Numbered from the stretch's first letter, positions 44,743-53,672 are shown. The stretch: 64,000 bases of DNA from Anaerolineales bacterium (GCA_019637755.1 JAHBVC010000002.1:611865-675864), one strand, 5' to 3'. Notes: a model not told the origin generated them from the sequence alone. Numbers and translations: made by a program.

Positions 44743-45353
44743 CGACCCAAGCCTACAAGGTGGGCTACCTGTTGCGTTCAGCCATCACTGGCTTTGTAGC
44801 CGGCACGAAAGTGACCGAGGAAGATGCCCCGCACTTCGGTGCGCTGGTTAGAGCGCCATTGGGCCAATCCATGTGGATTTATGGCCTTATCTATGCCATG
44901 CACATTGATGACGACGGTATGGTGCGCCAGATTGCCACCACCGACCAAGTGGATGACGCCATCATCGCTGACAACCGCAGGAACCGCACTGTGCCGCTGG
45001 AAATTAGTGTGCTCACCATCGGGCACAGCCGGGACGGGGTGATTTCGCACCTGTTGCCGCCACGCGCCCCGCTGAGCCTCGATATCGTCTGGCAGTGCGA
45101 ACCAGCCGAGGTGGCGCAATTTACCGAGCGCCTGGGCTACTTTCGGCATGTGTTGCGCAACGGGGCTAACCCGGAATCGCCCGCGGCTGAATTGCTGGCG
45201 GCGCACCTAGCGCAGGCGGCTGCCGCACACAACGATACCCAGTGGCGCACGCGTGCTACGCAGGAAATCATTACCTTGCTGCGTGACGATTACCAAACCC
45301 TGATGCAAGTAATGTCGGCCTTGGCTGACAGCGGCATGGAGATAGCGAAATGA
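44739..45353 (+). CDS. HAS-barrel-like accessory protein of the NurA-HerA operon
   Basis: 204 aa. The N-terminal part (VGYLLRSAITGFVAGTK, FGALVRAPLGQSMWIYGLIYAM) resembles the HAS-barrel domain found in HerA N-termini. The C-terminal half is helical (LLAAHLAQAAAAHNDTQW). No enzyme motif. It sits between nurA and herA with 4-nt overlaps on both sides, so it is likely a stoichiometric part of the complex, perhaps a linker or regulator. No named family is recognised. Confidence 0.65.
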   Translation: MTTQAYKVGYLLRSAITGFVAGTKVTEEDAPHFGALVRAPLGQSMWIYGLIYAMHIDDDGMVRQIATTDQVDDAIIADNRRNRTVPLEISVLTIGHSRDGVISHLLPPRAPLSLDIVWQCEPAEVAQFTERLGYFRHVLRNGANPESPAAELLAAHLAQAAAAHNDTQWRTRATQEIITLLRDDYQTLMQVMSALADSGMEIAK

Positions 45354-47074
45354 GTGAAGATACACAGGGACGCAAGCGTGTTGGCTTTGTGGTCGGCGGC
45401 AGCCTGAAGGACAATTTGCAGGTACGCCTGCAAGTGCCCGCCCACGAAGTGCGCGAGGGCGCGTTCGTAGTCATTGAAAGCGGCGATTGGCTGTTTCACG
45501 GGCTTGTAACTGACCTACAGCTTGGCGCTACTGACCCGCGCTTTGCAGATGAGCCCGGCGGGGGGCGACTCCCGCAGGAATTAGCGAGCCTATTGCACGG
45601 CCAAACGCTCTACACAAATTTGCAGGTGCTACCCGCCCTGATGATGCAACGCGGCCCGGAGCCTGGCACCCCTGAATATATCAAGCATCAGAAAGCTGTA
45701 GAGGATGGACTGGCCGAAGATTCCTCAGTGGAACCGGTTAAGACAGTCCCGGCGCACCATGCCTCCGCCATGCTGGCCAGCCAGGGCGATATCGCCGAAA
45801 TCTTTGGCAAAGCCGGCAGCAAAGATGGCTTCGTGATTGGCACGACCCGCGAGCAGGGCCACCCGGTGCGCATTGATCTGCGCAAGCTGGTGCAACGCTC
45901 CTCGGGCATTTTTGGCGCCACGGGAACGGGCAAATCGTTCCTGACCCTCGTGGTGCTGGCGGGGCTCATCAAGCATGACCAGGTATCCCTGCTCATCTTT
46001 GACATGCACAACGAGTACGCCTATGACGTGCACGACAAGAACAAGGGCACCAGCGTAGCGGGTTTGCAGCAAAAGTTTGGCAAATCCAAAGTGCAGATTG
46101 TGGGCCTGGGCTCAGGCAGCAATGCAATCTATCGTGGCAATGCGCCCGACATCAATTTGGAGATTGCCAAAGACGACATCCAAATTGAGGATATTGAGTT
46201 GCTATGGAGCGAGCTTAACCTGCGCGACACTGCACCCAACACGCTGAACGCGCTAGCAACCAGCTTTGGTGAAAAATGGTTCTCACGCTTTATGGCGCTG
46301 GGGCCGGGCAAGAAGGAAGAAGGACTGGAGGATGGCGACTACCCGGAAGACAGCATTGAAGGCTGGGCTGAGCGGCACAACATCCACCCTAAAGCGGTGA
46401 GCGCACTGCACTCACGCCTCAAGAACAAGATCAACGACCTGAAGTATGTGACCGAGGGTAGCTCAAACAAGGCTATAGACCAGATCGTGGACGTGCTCAA
46501 AAACGGCAAGCATGTCATCCTCTCTTTTGGCAAGCACGACCGAGATTTGGATTATCTATTGGTCAGCAATTTGCTCACCCGCAAAATTCGCGCCCAGTGG
46601 GAAGCCATGATGACCAAGAGTTACAACGAGAAAACGCCGGAACCGCGCCCCCTGGTGATTGTGGTGGAAGAGGCACATAAGTTACTCAACAAGGAGTTGG
46701 CTTCGCAGACTACCTTCTCAACGATTGCACGCGAGTTGCGCAAGTACAACGTCACGCTGCTGGTGATTGACCAGCGTCCCAGCCAAATCTATGATGAAGT
46801 CATGTCGCAGTTGGGCACGCGCATTTCGGGCTGGCTAGGCGATGATGATGACATCCGCGCCGTACTTTCTGGCCTGGCCGGGCGTGAAACGCTGAAGGGT
46901 ATGCTGTCACGCCTGCAATCTGGCGAGGATGTGCTGCTGCTGGGGCCGTGGGGCGTGCCCATGCCGCTGCCGGTACGCAGCCGGCGCTTCAACAATGATT
47001 TCTGGCAAGAGGAGCTAGGCAACAAGGCGAGCAGCAAGAATGAAAAGAAGCTCAGAGATGAATTAGGTTTCTAA
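45350..47074 (+). CDS. herA: HerA-type DNA-translocating ATPase
   Basis: 574 aa. N-terminal HAS-barrel (VGFVVGGSLKDNLQVRLQVP), then FtsK/HerA-like ATPase: Walker A GATGTGKSF (~189-197), Walker B LVIVVEEAHKLL (~434-445) and the conserved Arg/Gln near IDQRPSQIYDEVMSQ. Hexameric motor that moves DNA for NurA end resection. It ends the operon. A relic of a second C-terminus lies 800 nt downstream. Confidence 0.92.
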   Translation: MSEDTQGRKRVGFVVGGSLKDNLQVRLQVPAHEVREGAFVVIESGDWLFHGLVTDLQLGATDPRFADEPGGGRLPQELASLLHGQTLYTNLQVLPALMMQRGPEPGTPEYIKHQKAVEDGLAEDSSVEPVKTVPAHHASAMLASQGDIAEIFGKAGSKDGFVIGTTREQGHPVRIDLRKLVQRSSGIFGATGTGKSFLTLVVLAGLIKHDQVSLLIFDMHNEYAYDVHDKNKGTSVAGLQQKFGKSKVQIVGLGSGSNAIYRGNAPDINLEIAKDDIQIEDIELLWSELNLRDTAPNTLNALATSFGEKWFSRFMALGPGKKEEGLEDGDYPEDSIEGWAERHNIHPKAVSALHSRLKNKINDLKYVTEGSSNKAIDQIVDVLKNGKHVILSFGKHDRDLDYLLVSNLLTRKIRAQWEAMMTKSYNEKTPEPRPLVIVVEEAHKLLNKELASQTTFSTIARELRKYNVTLLVIDQRPSQIYDEVMSQLGTRISGWLGDDDDIRAVLSGLAGRETLKGMLSRLQSGEDVLLLGPWGVPMPLPVRSRRFNNDFWQEELGNKASSKNEKKLRDELGF

Positions 47075-47084
47075 GGGAGGCATT

Positions 47085-47819
47085 ATGTTGCGCAGAACGA
47101 TCACAGTAGTACTCACCCTGTTGACCATTACTGTCAACGCCTTGGCCAACATCCTGCCCATCAACGGACAGACCACTGGGGAGATCTCTGACCGTTTTCC
47201 AATTCGCTTTGTGCCGGACGGCTATGTATTTTCAATTTGGGGGTTGATCTATCTTGGGCTGGTTGTATTTGCGCTGTACCAAATTGGCCCTTCCCAGCGC
47301 GGCAAGCAAGTGCTTGACGAGATTGCGCCCGCCTATTGGCTGGCTAGCCTTGCGAATGCCACATGGATCTTGCTGTGGCATTACGAACAGTTTGTGCTCA
47401 CCATCCTGGTGATGGTGGTGCTGCTCGCCTGCCTGATTTTTATCTATCGCAAAGTGGCAGCAACCAAGGGGGACCGCCTGTTTCGTTGGTGCGTGCAGAT
47501 TCCATTTAGCGTCTACCTTGGCTGGGTGTCCGTGGCCACCATTGCCAATGCGTCGCAGGTGCTAACTTTTGTGGGCTGGGGTGGCTGGGGCATTAGCGCC
47601 GAGCTGTGGGCGGTCGTGATGCTGGTGGTTGCCAGCGGCTTGGGCGCGGCGATGCTGCTACGCGAGCGTGATGCGGCTTTTATGTTGGTTCTGGTGTGGG
47701 CCTTTGTAGGCATCGCCCTCAAGCAGGCGGATAGTGCGCTGGTGGCTAACAGCGCCTGGGTGCTGGCGGCCGCCTTGGCCGCCGGCAGCGGCTGGACGCT
47801 GCTGAAGAAGGCAAAGTGA
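47085..47819 (+). CDS. TspO/MBR-related tryptophan-rich membrane protein
   Basis: 244 aa. Tryptophan-rich, with five or more membrane segments and the signature PDGYVFSIWGLIYLGLVVFALY near residue 45. TspO proteins bind porphyrins; a transport or sensing role is inferred. GGGAGG 6 nt before ATG 47085. It sits between herA and the herA relic. Confidence 0.8.
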   Translation: MLRRTITVVLTLLTITVNALANILPINGQTTGEISDRFPIRFVPDGYVFSIWGLIYLGLVVFALYQIGPSQRGKQVLDEIAPAYWLASLANATWILLWHYEQFVLTILVMVVLLACLIFIYRKVAATKGDRLFRWCVQIPFSVYLGWVSVATIANASQVLTFVGWGGWGISAELWAVVMLVVASGLGAAMLLRERDAAFMLVLVWAFVGIALKQADSALVANSAWVLAAALAAGSGWTLLKKAK

Positions 47820-47881
47820 GCAGGGCCAACTTCTGCTCTTCCAGTTTGCCGCTCTCAGTGGGGGTTGGACGGTGAGCTGAT

Positions 47882-48012
47882 GGGCTAGGTATCCCGATGC
47901 TTCCAACAATCCAAAGCCGTCGCTACGATGGCACCCTCTGGCAAGAGCTGCTAGGCGCAAGGCCGCTGGCGGCAAGAGCGAGAAGCAGCTCAAGAAAGAA
48001 CTGGGCTTTTAA
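47882..48012 (+). pseudogene. relic of a herA C-terminal tail
   Basis: Translating 47882 onward gives LGIPMLPTIQSRRYDGTLWQ then, after a one-base shift near 47956, KAAGGKSEKQLKKELGF and a stop at 48010-48012. This parallels the intact HerA tail (GVPMPLPVRSRRFNNDFWQ ... KNEKKLRDELGF). An in-frame stop cuts further homology upstream. It is too divergent to be a recent duplicate. Confidence 0.7.
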
Positions 48013-48043
48013 TAGCCGTCCCCAAACCAAGGAGGTCTATAGG

Positions 48044-48142
48044 ATGGCAAAGAAGCCAGGCTATTCACTCGATTTATGATTAAAGCTGGATGAGAGACGC
48101 GCGTGCCTTAAAGAATTAGAGGAGCTGCCTCCTTCTCCCTAA
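48044..48142 (+). pseudogene. short ORF with internal stop, possible gene remnant
   Basis: GGAGG 8 nt before ATG 48044; reads MAKKPGYSLDL, TGA at 48077-48079, then LKLDERRACLKELEELPPSP to TAA. The frame stays open around the TGA, suggesting a decayed small gene. Confidence 0.35.
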
Positions 48143-48269
48143 CTATTAGAGGCTGACTTTTGCAGGATAGTTCTGTATTTTACAAGTAAAGTAGCGGATT
48201 CAAAAAGTAACCAGCCATTCCCACAAGGGTTAGGATGTGCAAAGTTCTGATTCATGCGGAGGTCACAAA

Positions 48270-48692
48270 ATGGCGGGTTCATGCATAGTAACTAAGGAAA
48301 TGGCAGAAGAGTTCCTTTATACACAAGAAGTATCATTATCCAAACTGGATTCAGAGAAACTTGGGAAAGTGTGTCTGATTGACCTCAAGAACAAGACGGT
48401 CCTTTTCTCCTTCGACAAAGCCTGGAAACCCTACATTGGTTTTACTAGAGGGTACAACCGGAAAGAACGTGTATCTCTTGAGCCTTGCGAGTTAACAGAA
48501 ATGATCAAAATGGCTTTCCGGCAACAGGGGCGAAGGCCAGCGGGAGGACGTGTACACATAAAAGCTGATAGTGTCTTTTACAAGAATTCTGATCGTACTA
48601 AAGTAGAGCTATTTAGGATAAGTGAGTGGCAAGGAGACGATCCCTACAAAGCTTCTGCCGCTCTCCTCAATACCCTAGAGATAGGTCGATAA
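48270..48692 (+). CDS. orphan AT-rich hypothetical protein
   Basis: 140 aa, not recognised. Basic, soluble, with blocks KVCLIDLKNKTVLFSFDKAW and RRPAGGRVHIKADSVFYKNSD. Base and codon use is visibly more AT-rich than neighbours. GGAGGT is 6 nt upstream of ATG 48270. Recent horizontal acquisition is likely; placement next to the herA relic suggests an insertion hot spot. Confidence 0.6.
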   Translation: MAGSCIVTKEMAEEFLYTQEVSLSKLDSEKLGKVCLIDLKNKTVLFSFDKAWKPYIGFTRGYNRKERVSLEPCELTEMIKMAFRQQGRRPAGGRVHIKADSVFYKNSDRTKVELFRISEWQGDDPYKASAALLNTLEIGR

Positions 48693-49126
48693 TGGTCAAC
48701 TCTTCTCTTGTCTTCGTCCTCGTCCAGTTCGTCGCAATTGGCGCCATCCTGCTCAGCGGGCCATGGCTGGCGCAGCCTTGGGCTCTGCTCGCCCTGCAGC
48801 TCGCCGGCCTGGCGCTGGCCGCCTGGGCGATCTTTAGCATGGGCATCGGCAACTTCGGCGCCTCGCCACTGCCGTTGGCGCGGGGGCGCATGGTGCAACA
48901 CGGGCCCTACGCCATCATCCGCCATCCCATGTACACCAGCCTGCTGCTGTTTACGCTGCCGCTGGTGCTGAGTGCGCCCAGCCCGCTACGCATCTTCTTC
49001 TGGCTGGCCTTGCTGGTAGATTTGGTGCTCAAACTGCAGTATGAAGAGGGGCTGCTATGCAACAAGTTCGCTGAGTACCCCGCCTATATGCAGCGCACCA
49101 AGCGTTTGTTACCCTTTATCTACTAG
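48692..49126 (+). CDS. isoprenylcysteine carboxyl methyltransferase-like membrane protein
   Basis: 144 aa. Four or five membrane segments and the PEMT/ICMT-type motif GPYAIIRHPMYTSLLL near residue 70, then YEEGLLCNKFAEYPAYMQRTKRLLPFIY. It would methylate a lipid or thiol group with SAM. TAATG overlap with the previous stop. Full-length for this family. Confidence 0.83.
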   Translation: MVNSSLVFVLVQFVAIGAILLSGPWLAQPWALLALQLAGLALAAWAIFSMGIGNFGASPLPLARGRMVQHGPYAIIRHPMYTSLLLFTLPLVLSAPSPLRIFFWLALLVDLVLKLQYEEGLLCNKFAEYPAYMQRTKRLLPFIY

Positions 49127-49229
49127 TCCCTCAAAACAGCATCTCTGCAACTTCGCAAGGAGAGCAAGGCCAGCCTTGCTCTCCTTGCATTTCTGATAAG
49201 CGCATAGTTGCCAGGATGGCATAAGATGG

Positions 49230-50378
49230 ATGTCAGCTTTCATTGTTGAAAGTTTCGCGGCGATGGACCATTCGAATACCAGCCAACAAGTCAAAGCCCT
49301 GCTCAAAGTGGGCAACCGCCGCGCGGCGTTGGCGCTGCTTTCCCAGGCACTCAAAGCAGACCCGCACTACACTGAAGGCTGGTGGCTGCTCAGCTTTGCC
49401 ATTGAGGAGCGCAGCAAGCAGATCTATGCGCTGCAACGCGTGCTGCAGCTCAGCCCACACAACCCCAAAGTGCTCGAACGCTTGGCGGCGCTCGCTCCGC
49501 AAGCCATGCCCGCCCAGCCCAGCCTGCGCAAGCAAATGCCCGCCTCCGGCGCGCTGCACACGCGCGAGGGGCGTATCTGGGGCAGCGCCATTGCTGCCGG
49601 GCTGCTCGTCACCCTAGTGGCCGCGCTGGCACTCACCCTCGCCATGCGCACCTCGCCGGTACGTGCGCAAGCCGCCGCAACGCAGCCGCCCCCCTCACCC
49701 ACCGCCAGCCCACCCCACACAAGCGCCACTCCCGCCAGCACAGACACGCCAACGGTTACGCAGGCCGTGGTGGCCACCGAGCTGCCAGCCAGCCCGACGG
49801 TCGAGCTGCTGCAGCCGGTGACCGGCGACGGCGTAACTGTGACCCTGCTGACGGATGCCGATACGGCCGCCTTGAATTTGCCTGCCTTTGATCAGTTCGT
49901 GCAGAACGTGAGCAATGGTGATGCCAACCAACGCGTAGGCGTATTTGTGGAAGGACAGTTCGAATACCCCATCGTGCAGCAGCCCGCCAGTGACCCGGCC
50001 TGGGTTAGCAGCAATTTTGGTGAGGTGACCGAATTCCGCATCGTGCGCCAGCACACCGGCAACGAAGGGTTGCTGGCGCACAACTACCTGGCGGGTGGCA
50101 GTTTCTTCGCACTGGCGCCGGGCGATGTGGCGCGCCTAGTAATGGGTGACGGCAGCGTAATGGAATTTGAGATCTACCAGATCCACAGCTTTCAAGCGCT
50201 CAACCCCAATAGCGCCACCAGTGATTTCTTGAATTTAGACACCGGCGAAAAGATCAGCGCCTCAGAAGTGTTCTACCGCATGTATGGTGGGCAAATGACG
50301 CTCACTTTCCAAACCTGTATCAACCGCGACAACGTGTCCACCTGGGGACGTACATTCATTATTGGAGCCGAGTTGTAA
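49230..50378 (+). CDS. TPR-linked, membrane-anchored sortase-like protein
   Basis: 382 aa. Cytoplasmic N-terminus with a TPR-like helix pair (LLSQALKADPHYTEGWWLL), a membrane segment (IAAGLLVTLVAALALTLAM, ~120), a Pro/Thr linker, the motif LQPVTGDGVTV and a C-terminal sortase-like domain. Catalytic-type residues: His284 in LLAHNYLAGG, Cys363 in TFQTC, Arg374 in STWGRTFI. Paralogue of the protein at 25344, with the same C-to-R distance. ATG 49230 or 49263. Co-oriented with Wzz-like and BcsB-like genes. Confidence 0.7.
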   Translation: MSAFIVESFAAMDHSNTSQQVKALLKVGNRRAALALLSQALKADPHYTEGWWLLSFAIEERSKQIYALQRVLQLSPHNPKVLERLAALAPQAMPAQPSLRKQMPASGALHTREGRIWGSAIAAGLLVTLVAALALTLAMRTSPVRAQAAATQPPPSPTASPPHTSATPASTDTPTVTQAVVATELPASPTVELLQPVTGDGVTVTLLTDADTAALNLPAFDQFVQNVSNGDANQRVGVFVEGQFEYPIVQQPASDPAWVSSNFGEVTEFRIVRQHTGNEGLLAHNYLAGGSFFALAPGDVARLVMGDGSVMEFEIYQIHSFQALNPNSATSDFLNLDTGEKISASEVFYRMYGGQMTLTFQTCINRDNVSTWGRTFIIGAEL

Positions 50379-50379
50379 G

Positions 50380-51492
50380 ATGGTGCGTCATTATCTTGAT
50401 CTGCTGCAAAGCAATTGGCGTTGGATCGCCATGTATGTGCTGGGAGCCTGTATTCTCTCCGTGCTGATCTCGATCAGTGCCACGCCGATCTATCGCGCCA
50501 CTACGTCCTTTGTCATCTATCCCAACGAAAACCTCACCAGCAGCCGCGATGTGGTTTCCAGCCTGGATACGCTGGAGAAACGCTCGGTGATCACTACCTA
50601 CTCTGAGATCGTAGCCAGCGAGCGCGTCTACCAAAACACACAACTGAACATGCCCTCTGCCGGGCAGGATTTTGCCAGCTACCAACGCAGTGTGGTGGTG
50701 CCGCAGGAATCCAACATCTTCTACCTGAACATTGATGGGCCAAGCCCAGCCTTTGCGGCTGCGTTGGCTAACAATGTCGGCACGCAAGGCATTGCCACGA
50801 TCAAGGGCATCTATCAGGTCTTTGACATCTCGGTTCTGGACGAGGCCCGCGCCCCCCAAGCCCCTATTCGCCCGCGGCCGCTGCTCTCGCTGTTGCTGTT
50901 CGCCCTCGGCGGGCTGGGGCTGGGCATCCTGCAAGTCATCGTGATCTATCAGGCCAGCCGCCCGCTGGAAGCGATCCGCGATCGCCTAAATCGCGATCCC
51001 GAATCGGGCGCCTACAAGCGCGCCCACTTCAGCAACCTGATCGAGCGGCGCATGGCGGACCGGCCCGATGCCCCGCTGTCGCTGGCAATCATCGAACTGG
51101 AAAGCCTGAAAACGTTTGCCAATTCGCTACCCAACGCGGTGCTTACCGACTTCCTGACCAACACGGTAGAGATCCTCAAAAAGCAATTGCGCGGCAACGA
51201 TGCCGTAGGGCGCTGGAATGAATCGGCTTTTGCCATCCTGCTGCCGGATACGCCGCCGCAGCCAGCCGCACGCACCCTGCTGCGCATCCGCCAGGGGCTA
51301 TTGCAACCAATGGAGGAACATTCCGGCCTCTACAAGGTTTCGCTCAAACCCAGCATCGGCCTGACTGCCTGGGAGAATGAGGAGACGCTCAGCGAGCTAT
51401 GCAGCAATGCGGAGTATGCGCTGGAGAAAGCCAACCAGGCGCCGGAACGCATTTTTGTCTACCCGGTAAACCTGGGAGAGCCCAAGCCATGA
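50380..51492 (+). CDS. Wzz-like membrane protein fused to a degenerate GGDEF domain
   Basis: 370 aa. Two membrane segments (~15-35 and ~175-195) bracket an extracellular domain, like Wzz/chain-length determinants. The C-terminal half is a GGDEF fold, but the active-site motif reads RWNES in the place of GGDEF, so cyclic-di-GMP synthesis is unlikely. Perhaps it binds the nucleotide. GGAG is upstream; it starts 1 nt after the previous stop. Confidence 0.75.
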   Translation: MVRHYLDLLQSNWRWIAMYVLGACILSVLISISATPIYRATTSFVIYPNENLTSSRDVVSSLDTLEKRSVITTYSEIVASERVYQNTQLNMPSAGQDFASYQRSVVVPQESNIFYLNIDGPSPAFAAALANNVGTQGIATIKGIYQVFDISVLDEARAPQAPIRPRPLLSLLLFALGGLGLGILQVIVIYQASRPLEAIRDRLNRDPESGAYKRAHFSNLIERRMADRPDAPLSLAIIELESLKTFANSLPNAVLTDFLTNTVEILKKQLRGNDAVGRWNESAFAILLPDTPPQPAARTLLRIRQGLLQPMEEHSGLYKVSLKPSIGLTAWENEETLSELCSNAEYALEKANQAPERIFVYPVNLGEPKP

Positions 51493-53672
51493 AGCGGCTA
51501 GGCCAGTTCTTTCTGCTGTGCGCTACCGTAGGCCTGCTGGCTTTGGCGCCGGCTGTGCCAGCCTTGCAAACCGGCTTGCAGCAGCGCAGCATTCCGCTCA
51601 CCGCGCTGGGCATGGAGCCCTACGCCGCCCTGCAAGGGCCCTATGGGGAGGTTACGCTACACTTCACCACCCCCGCCAACTGGCAACCCGAGTTGGGCAG
51701 CAACCTGACCCTGGATCTGCAAAGCTTTTTCTCCAGCTATATTCCTGCCCAGGGGGAGCTGCCAACGCAAAACCTGGTGGCCGGGCACCTTTCGGTGCTG
51801 CTTGATGATACGGTGCTGTATCGCAACGTGCTCAGCGCCAACGGCGAGCAGCAACTCAGCCTGCCGCTGGAGCCCAGCCGGCTGGCACAGGGCGCACAAC
51901 ATAGCTTGCGCATTTACTGGGATGCTTCTGCCTCGTGTGCGCTTAATCTTTCCAGCACCGCCTTGCTGCAGCCCAGCTCCAGCTTAAACCTAAGCTACAG
52001 CGAAACCGCCGTAACGCCCGATCTTGGCCGGCTGCCCTATCCCTACTTCAGCGCCGATGCGCTGGAGCAGCCCGGAACGCTGATCCTCATACCCAGCAAT
52101 CCAAGCGAAGCGCAGGTAGCCGCCGGCCTGCGCGCTGCCGCAGGGCTGGGGCGCTTTGCCCCAGCCCAGGCGATCACGCTGCGCCAGGAGAGCGAAGTGA
52201 GCGCAGCTGAGTTAAGCGAACACCACCTGATCTTTGTTGGCCCGTTGGAAGCCTTCAATCAGTTGGATACCCTCACCCTGCCACACAATCAAGACGCCAA
52301 TTTGCGCCTGCCAGTGAGCCAGCGAACCGAGTTGGGCTTCATCGAGGTAAGCCGCTCCCCGTGGAATCTGCAACGCAGCCTGCTGGTGGTCAGTGGCGGC
52401 AGCGACGCGGCGGTGAACCGCGCCGCTTTGGCGCTGGGCGGCCCGCTGGTACTCAATCGCGAGCGCACGCTGGCGCTCATCGGCGAAGAGCAGTTCACCG
52501 CTACCCCGCGCACGGACCGGTTAAGCAGCACGCTGGCGGATCTGGGGCACAATGATTTCACCTTCACCCGCTTTGGCCGCTCAGAGTTGCGTGTGCCTTT
52601 TTACGTGTCTCCTGATCGGGCGATCAGTGATGCCGCGTTTATTGATCTACGCTTTGCCCACTCCCAACTGCTGGATTATTTGCGCTCCAGTGTGAGTCTG
52701 TCGATCAACGGCCAGTTGCTCAGCACCACACGCCTGGTAGATCAGACCGCGGCACGCCACAGCGAGGTGACCTTGCTGCCGCCTTCTGTATTGAAACCCG
52801 GCGTCAACGAACTGGTGGTCTCCGCCGATGTGGTGCCGCTAGACCTATGCGCCGACCCGCAGCAGGGGGAGCACTGGCTGACGATCTACGCAGATTCGGC
52901 GCTACAGTTGCCCAATGCAGAAGAGCCGGCCACCAAGCATGAAGCCAGCCTGGGAGATTTTCCGCTGCCCTTCCTGCAGGATGGTATGCAAGCCACCACG
53001 TTGCTGCTGCCTGCGCAGGACAGCGCAACCTGGAGCAGCGCCGCAGAGCTCTTGCGCGGGCTAGCCGCTACATACCAGGTGTGGCCGTTGCAAGCACAGG
53101 TTCAGATCGGCAGCAGCAGTAGCGCCTTTGCCAGTCTGCAAAATGACCATGTGATCCTGCTGGGAAACTTTGATGATTTTCTATCTGACCTGGAAATGCA
53201 AAGCGTATTCGGGGTGGAACGCGACGGCACCCGCGGAACCCTGCTGCTGAGTGACGGCAATCGCCTGAGCTATAGCGCCAACGTGCCGCTGGCGGCGGCT
53301 TCGCTGGGCCGGCTGCCTGATTCCAAGACCACCAGCAAACTGGCCTTGCTCAGCAATGCACCCGACAGCCTGAACAGCTTAGTGAGATTGGTTACCCAAC
53401 CCGCTTTTTCGGAACAAACCAATGGGGTACTTTTACTAGCGCAGCAAGGCAGTACGCTGATCAAAGATAGCCGCGCCTTGGCCCCAATGGTGCCTTCGGC
53501 CACATCGGTAAGTGCTGAAATGGCCACGGCTCCGTTGGCAGCCGCCAGCAACCAGGGGTTGTGGTTGTGGCCGCTATTGGCCTTGCTGCTCGTGGCGTTC
53601 GGGCTGCTGGTATGGACGCAGTTGGCGCATTGGCTGCAGGTGCAGCGGCGCGGCAAACCGCCGCAAGGCTAA
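51489..53672 (+). CDS. BcsB-like cellulose synthase periplasmic subunit
   Basis: 727 aa. Signal peptide, a large beta-rich extracellular region with two similar halves (VTLHFTTPANWQPELGSN... and LRVPFYVSPDRAISDAAFID...) and a C-terminal membrane helix (LWPLLALLLVAFGLLVW), as in BcsB. 4-nt overlap with the Wzz-like gene. No bcsA is near, so a catalytic partner must be elsewhere or a different synthase is used. Confidence 0.75.
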   Translation: MKRLGQFFLLCATVGLLALAPAVPALQTGLQQRSIPLTALGMEPYAALQGPYGEVTLHFTTPANWQPELGSNLTLDLQSFFSSYIPAQGELPTQNLVAGHLSVLLDDTVLYRNVLSANGEQQLSLPLEPSRLAQGAQHSLRIYWDASASCALNLSSTALLQPSSSLNLSYSETAVTPDLGRLPYPYFSADALEQPGTLILIPSNPSEAQVAAGLRAAAGLGRFAPAQAITLRQESEVSAAELSEHHLIFVGPLEAFNQLDTLTLPHNQDANLRLPVSQRTELGFIEVSRSPWNLQRSLLVVSGGSDAAVNRAALALGGPLVLNRERTLALIGEEQFTATPRTDRLSSTLADLGHNDFTFTRFGRSELRVPFYVSPDRAISDAAFIDLRFAHSQLLDYLRSSVSLSINGQLLSTTRLVDQTAARHSEVTLLPPSVLKPGVNELVVSADVVPLDLCADPQQGEHWLTIYADSALQLPNAEEPATKHEASLGDFPLPFLQDGMQATTLLLPAQDSATWSSAAELLRGLAATYQVWPLQAQVQIGSSSSAFASLQNDHVILLGNFDDFLSDLEMQSVFGVERDGTRGTLLLSDGNRLSYSANVPLAAASLGRLPDSKTTSKLALLSNAPDSLNSLVRLVTQPAFSEQTNGVLLLAQQGSTLIKDSRALAPMVPSATSVSAEMATAPLAAASNQGLWLWPLLALLLVAFGLLVWTQLAHWLQVQRRGKPPQG

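Larger units (their letters stand above)
47820..48269 (+). other. 450-nt gene-poor degenerate stretch
   Basis: Holds the herA-tail relic (47882-48012) and a short ORF with a good Shine-Dalgarno but an in-frame stop (48044-48142). Otherwise no features. AT-rich towards its 3' end. Probably a junction of an old insertion or deletion. Confidence 0.6.

Noticed and set aside
48077..48079. TGA read as selenocysteine in the small ORF
   Set aside because: No SECIS-like hairpin or Sec machinery in view; decay is a simpler explanation.
50971..51480. Active diguanylate cyclase
   Set aside because: The GGDEF motif is replaced by RWNES, so only the fold is claimed.
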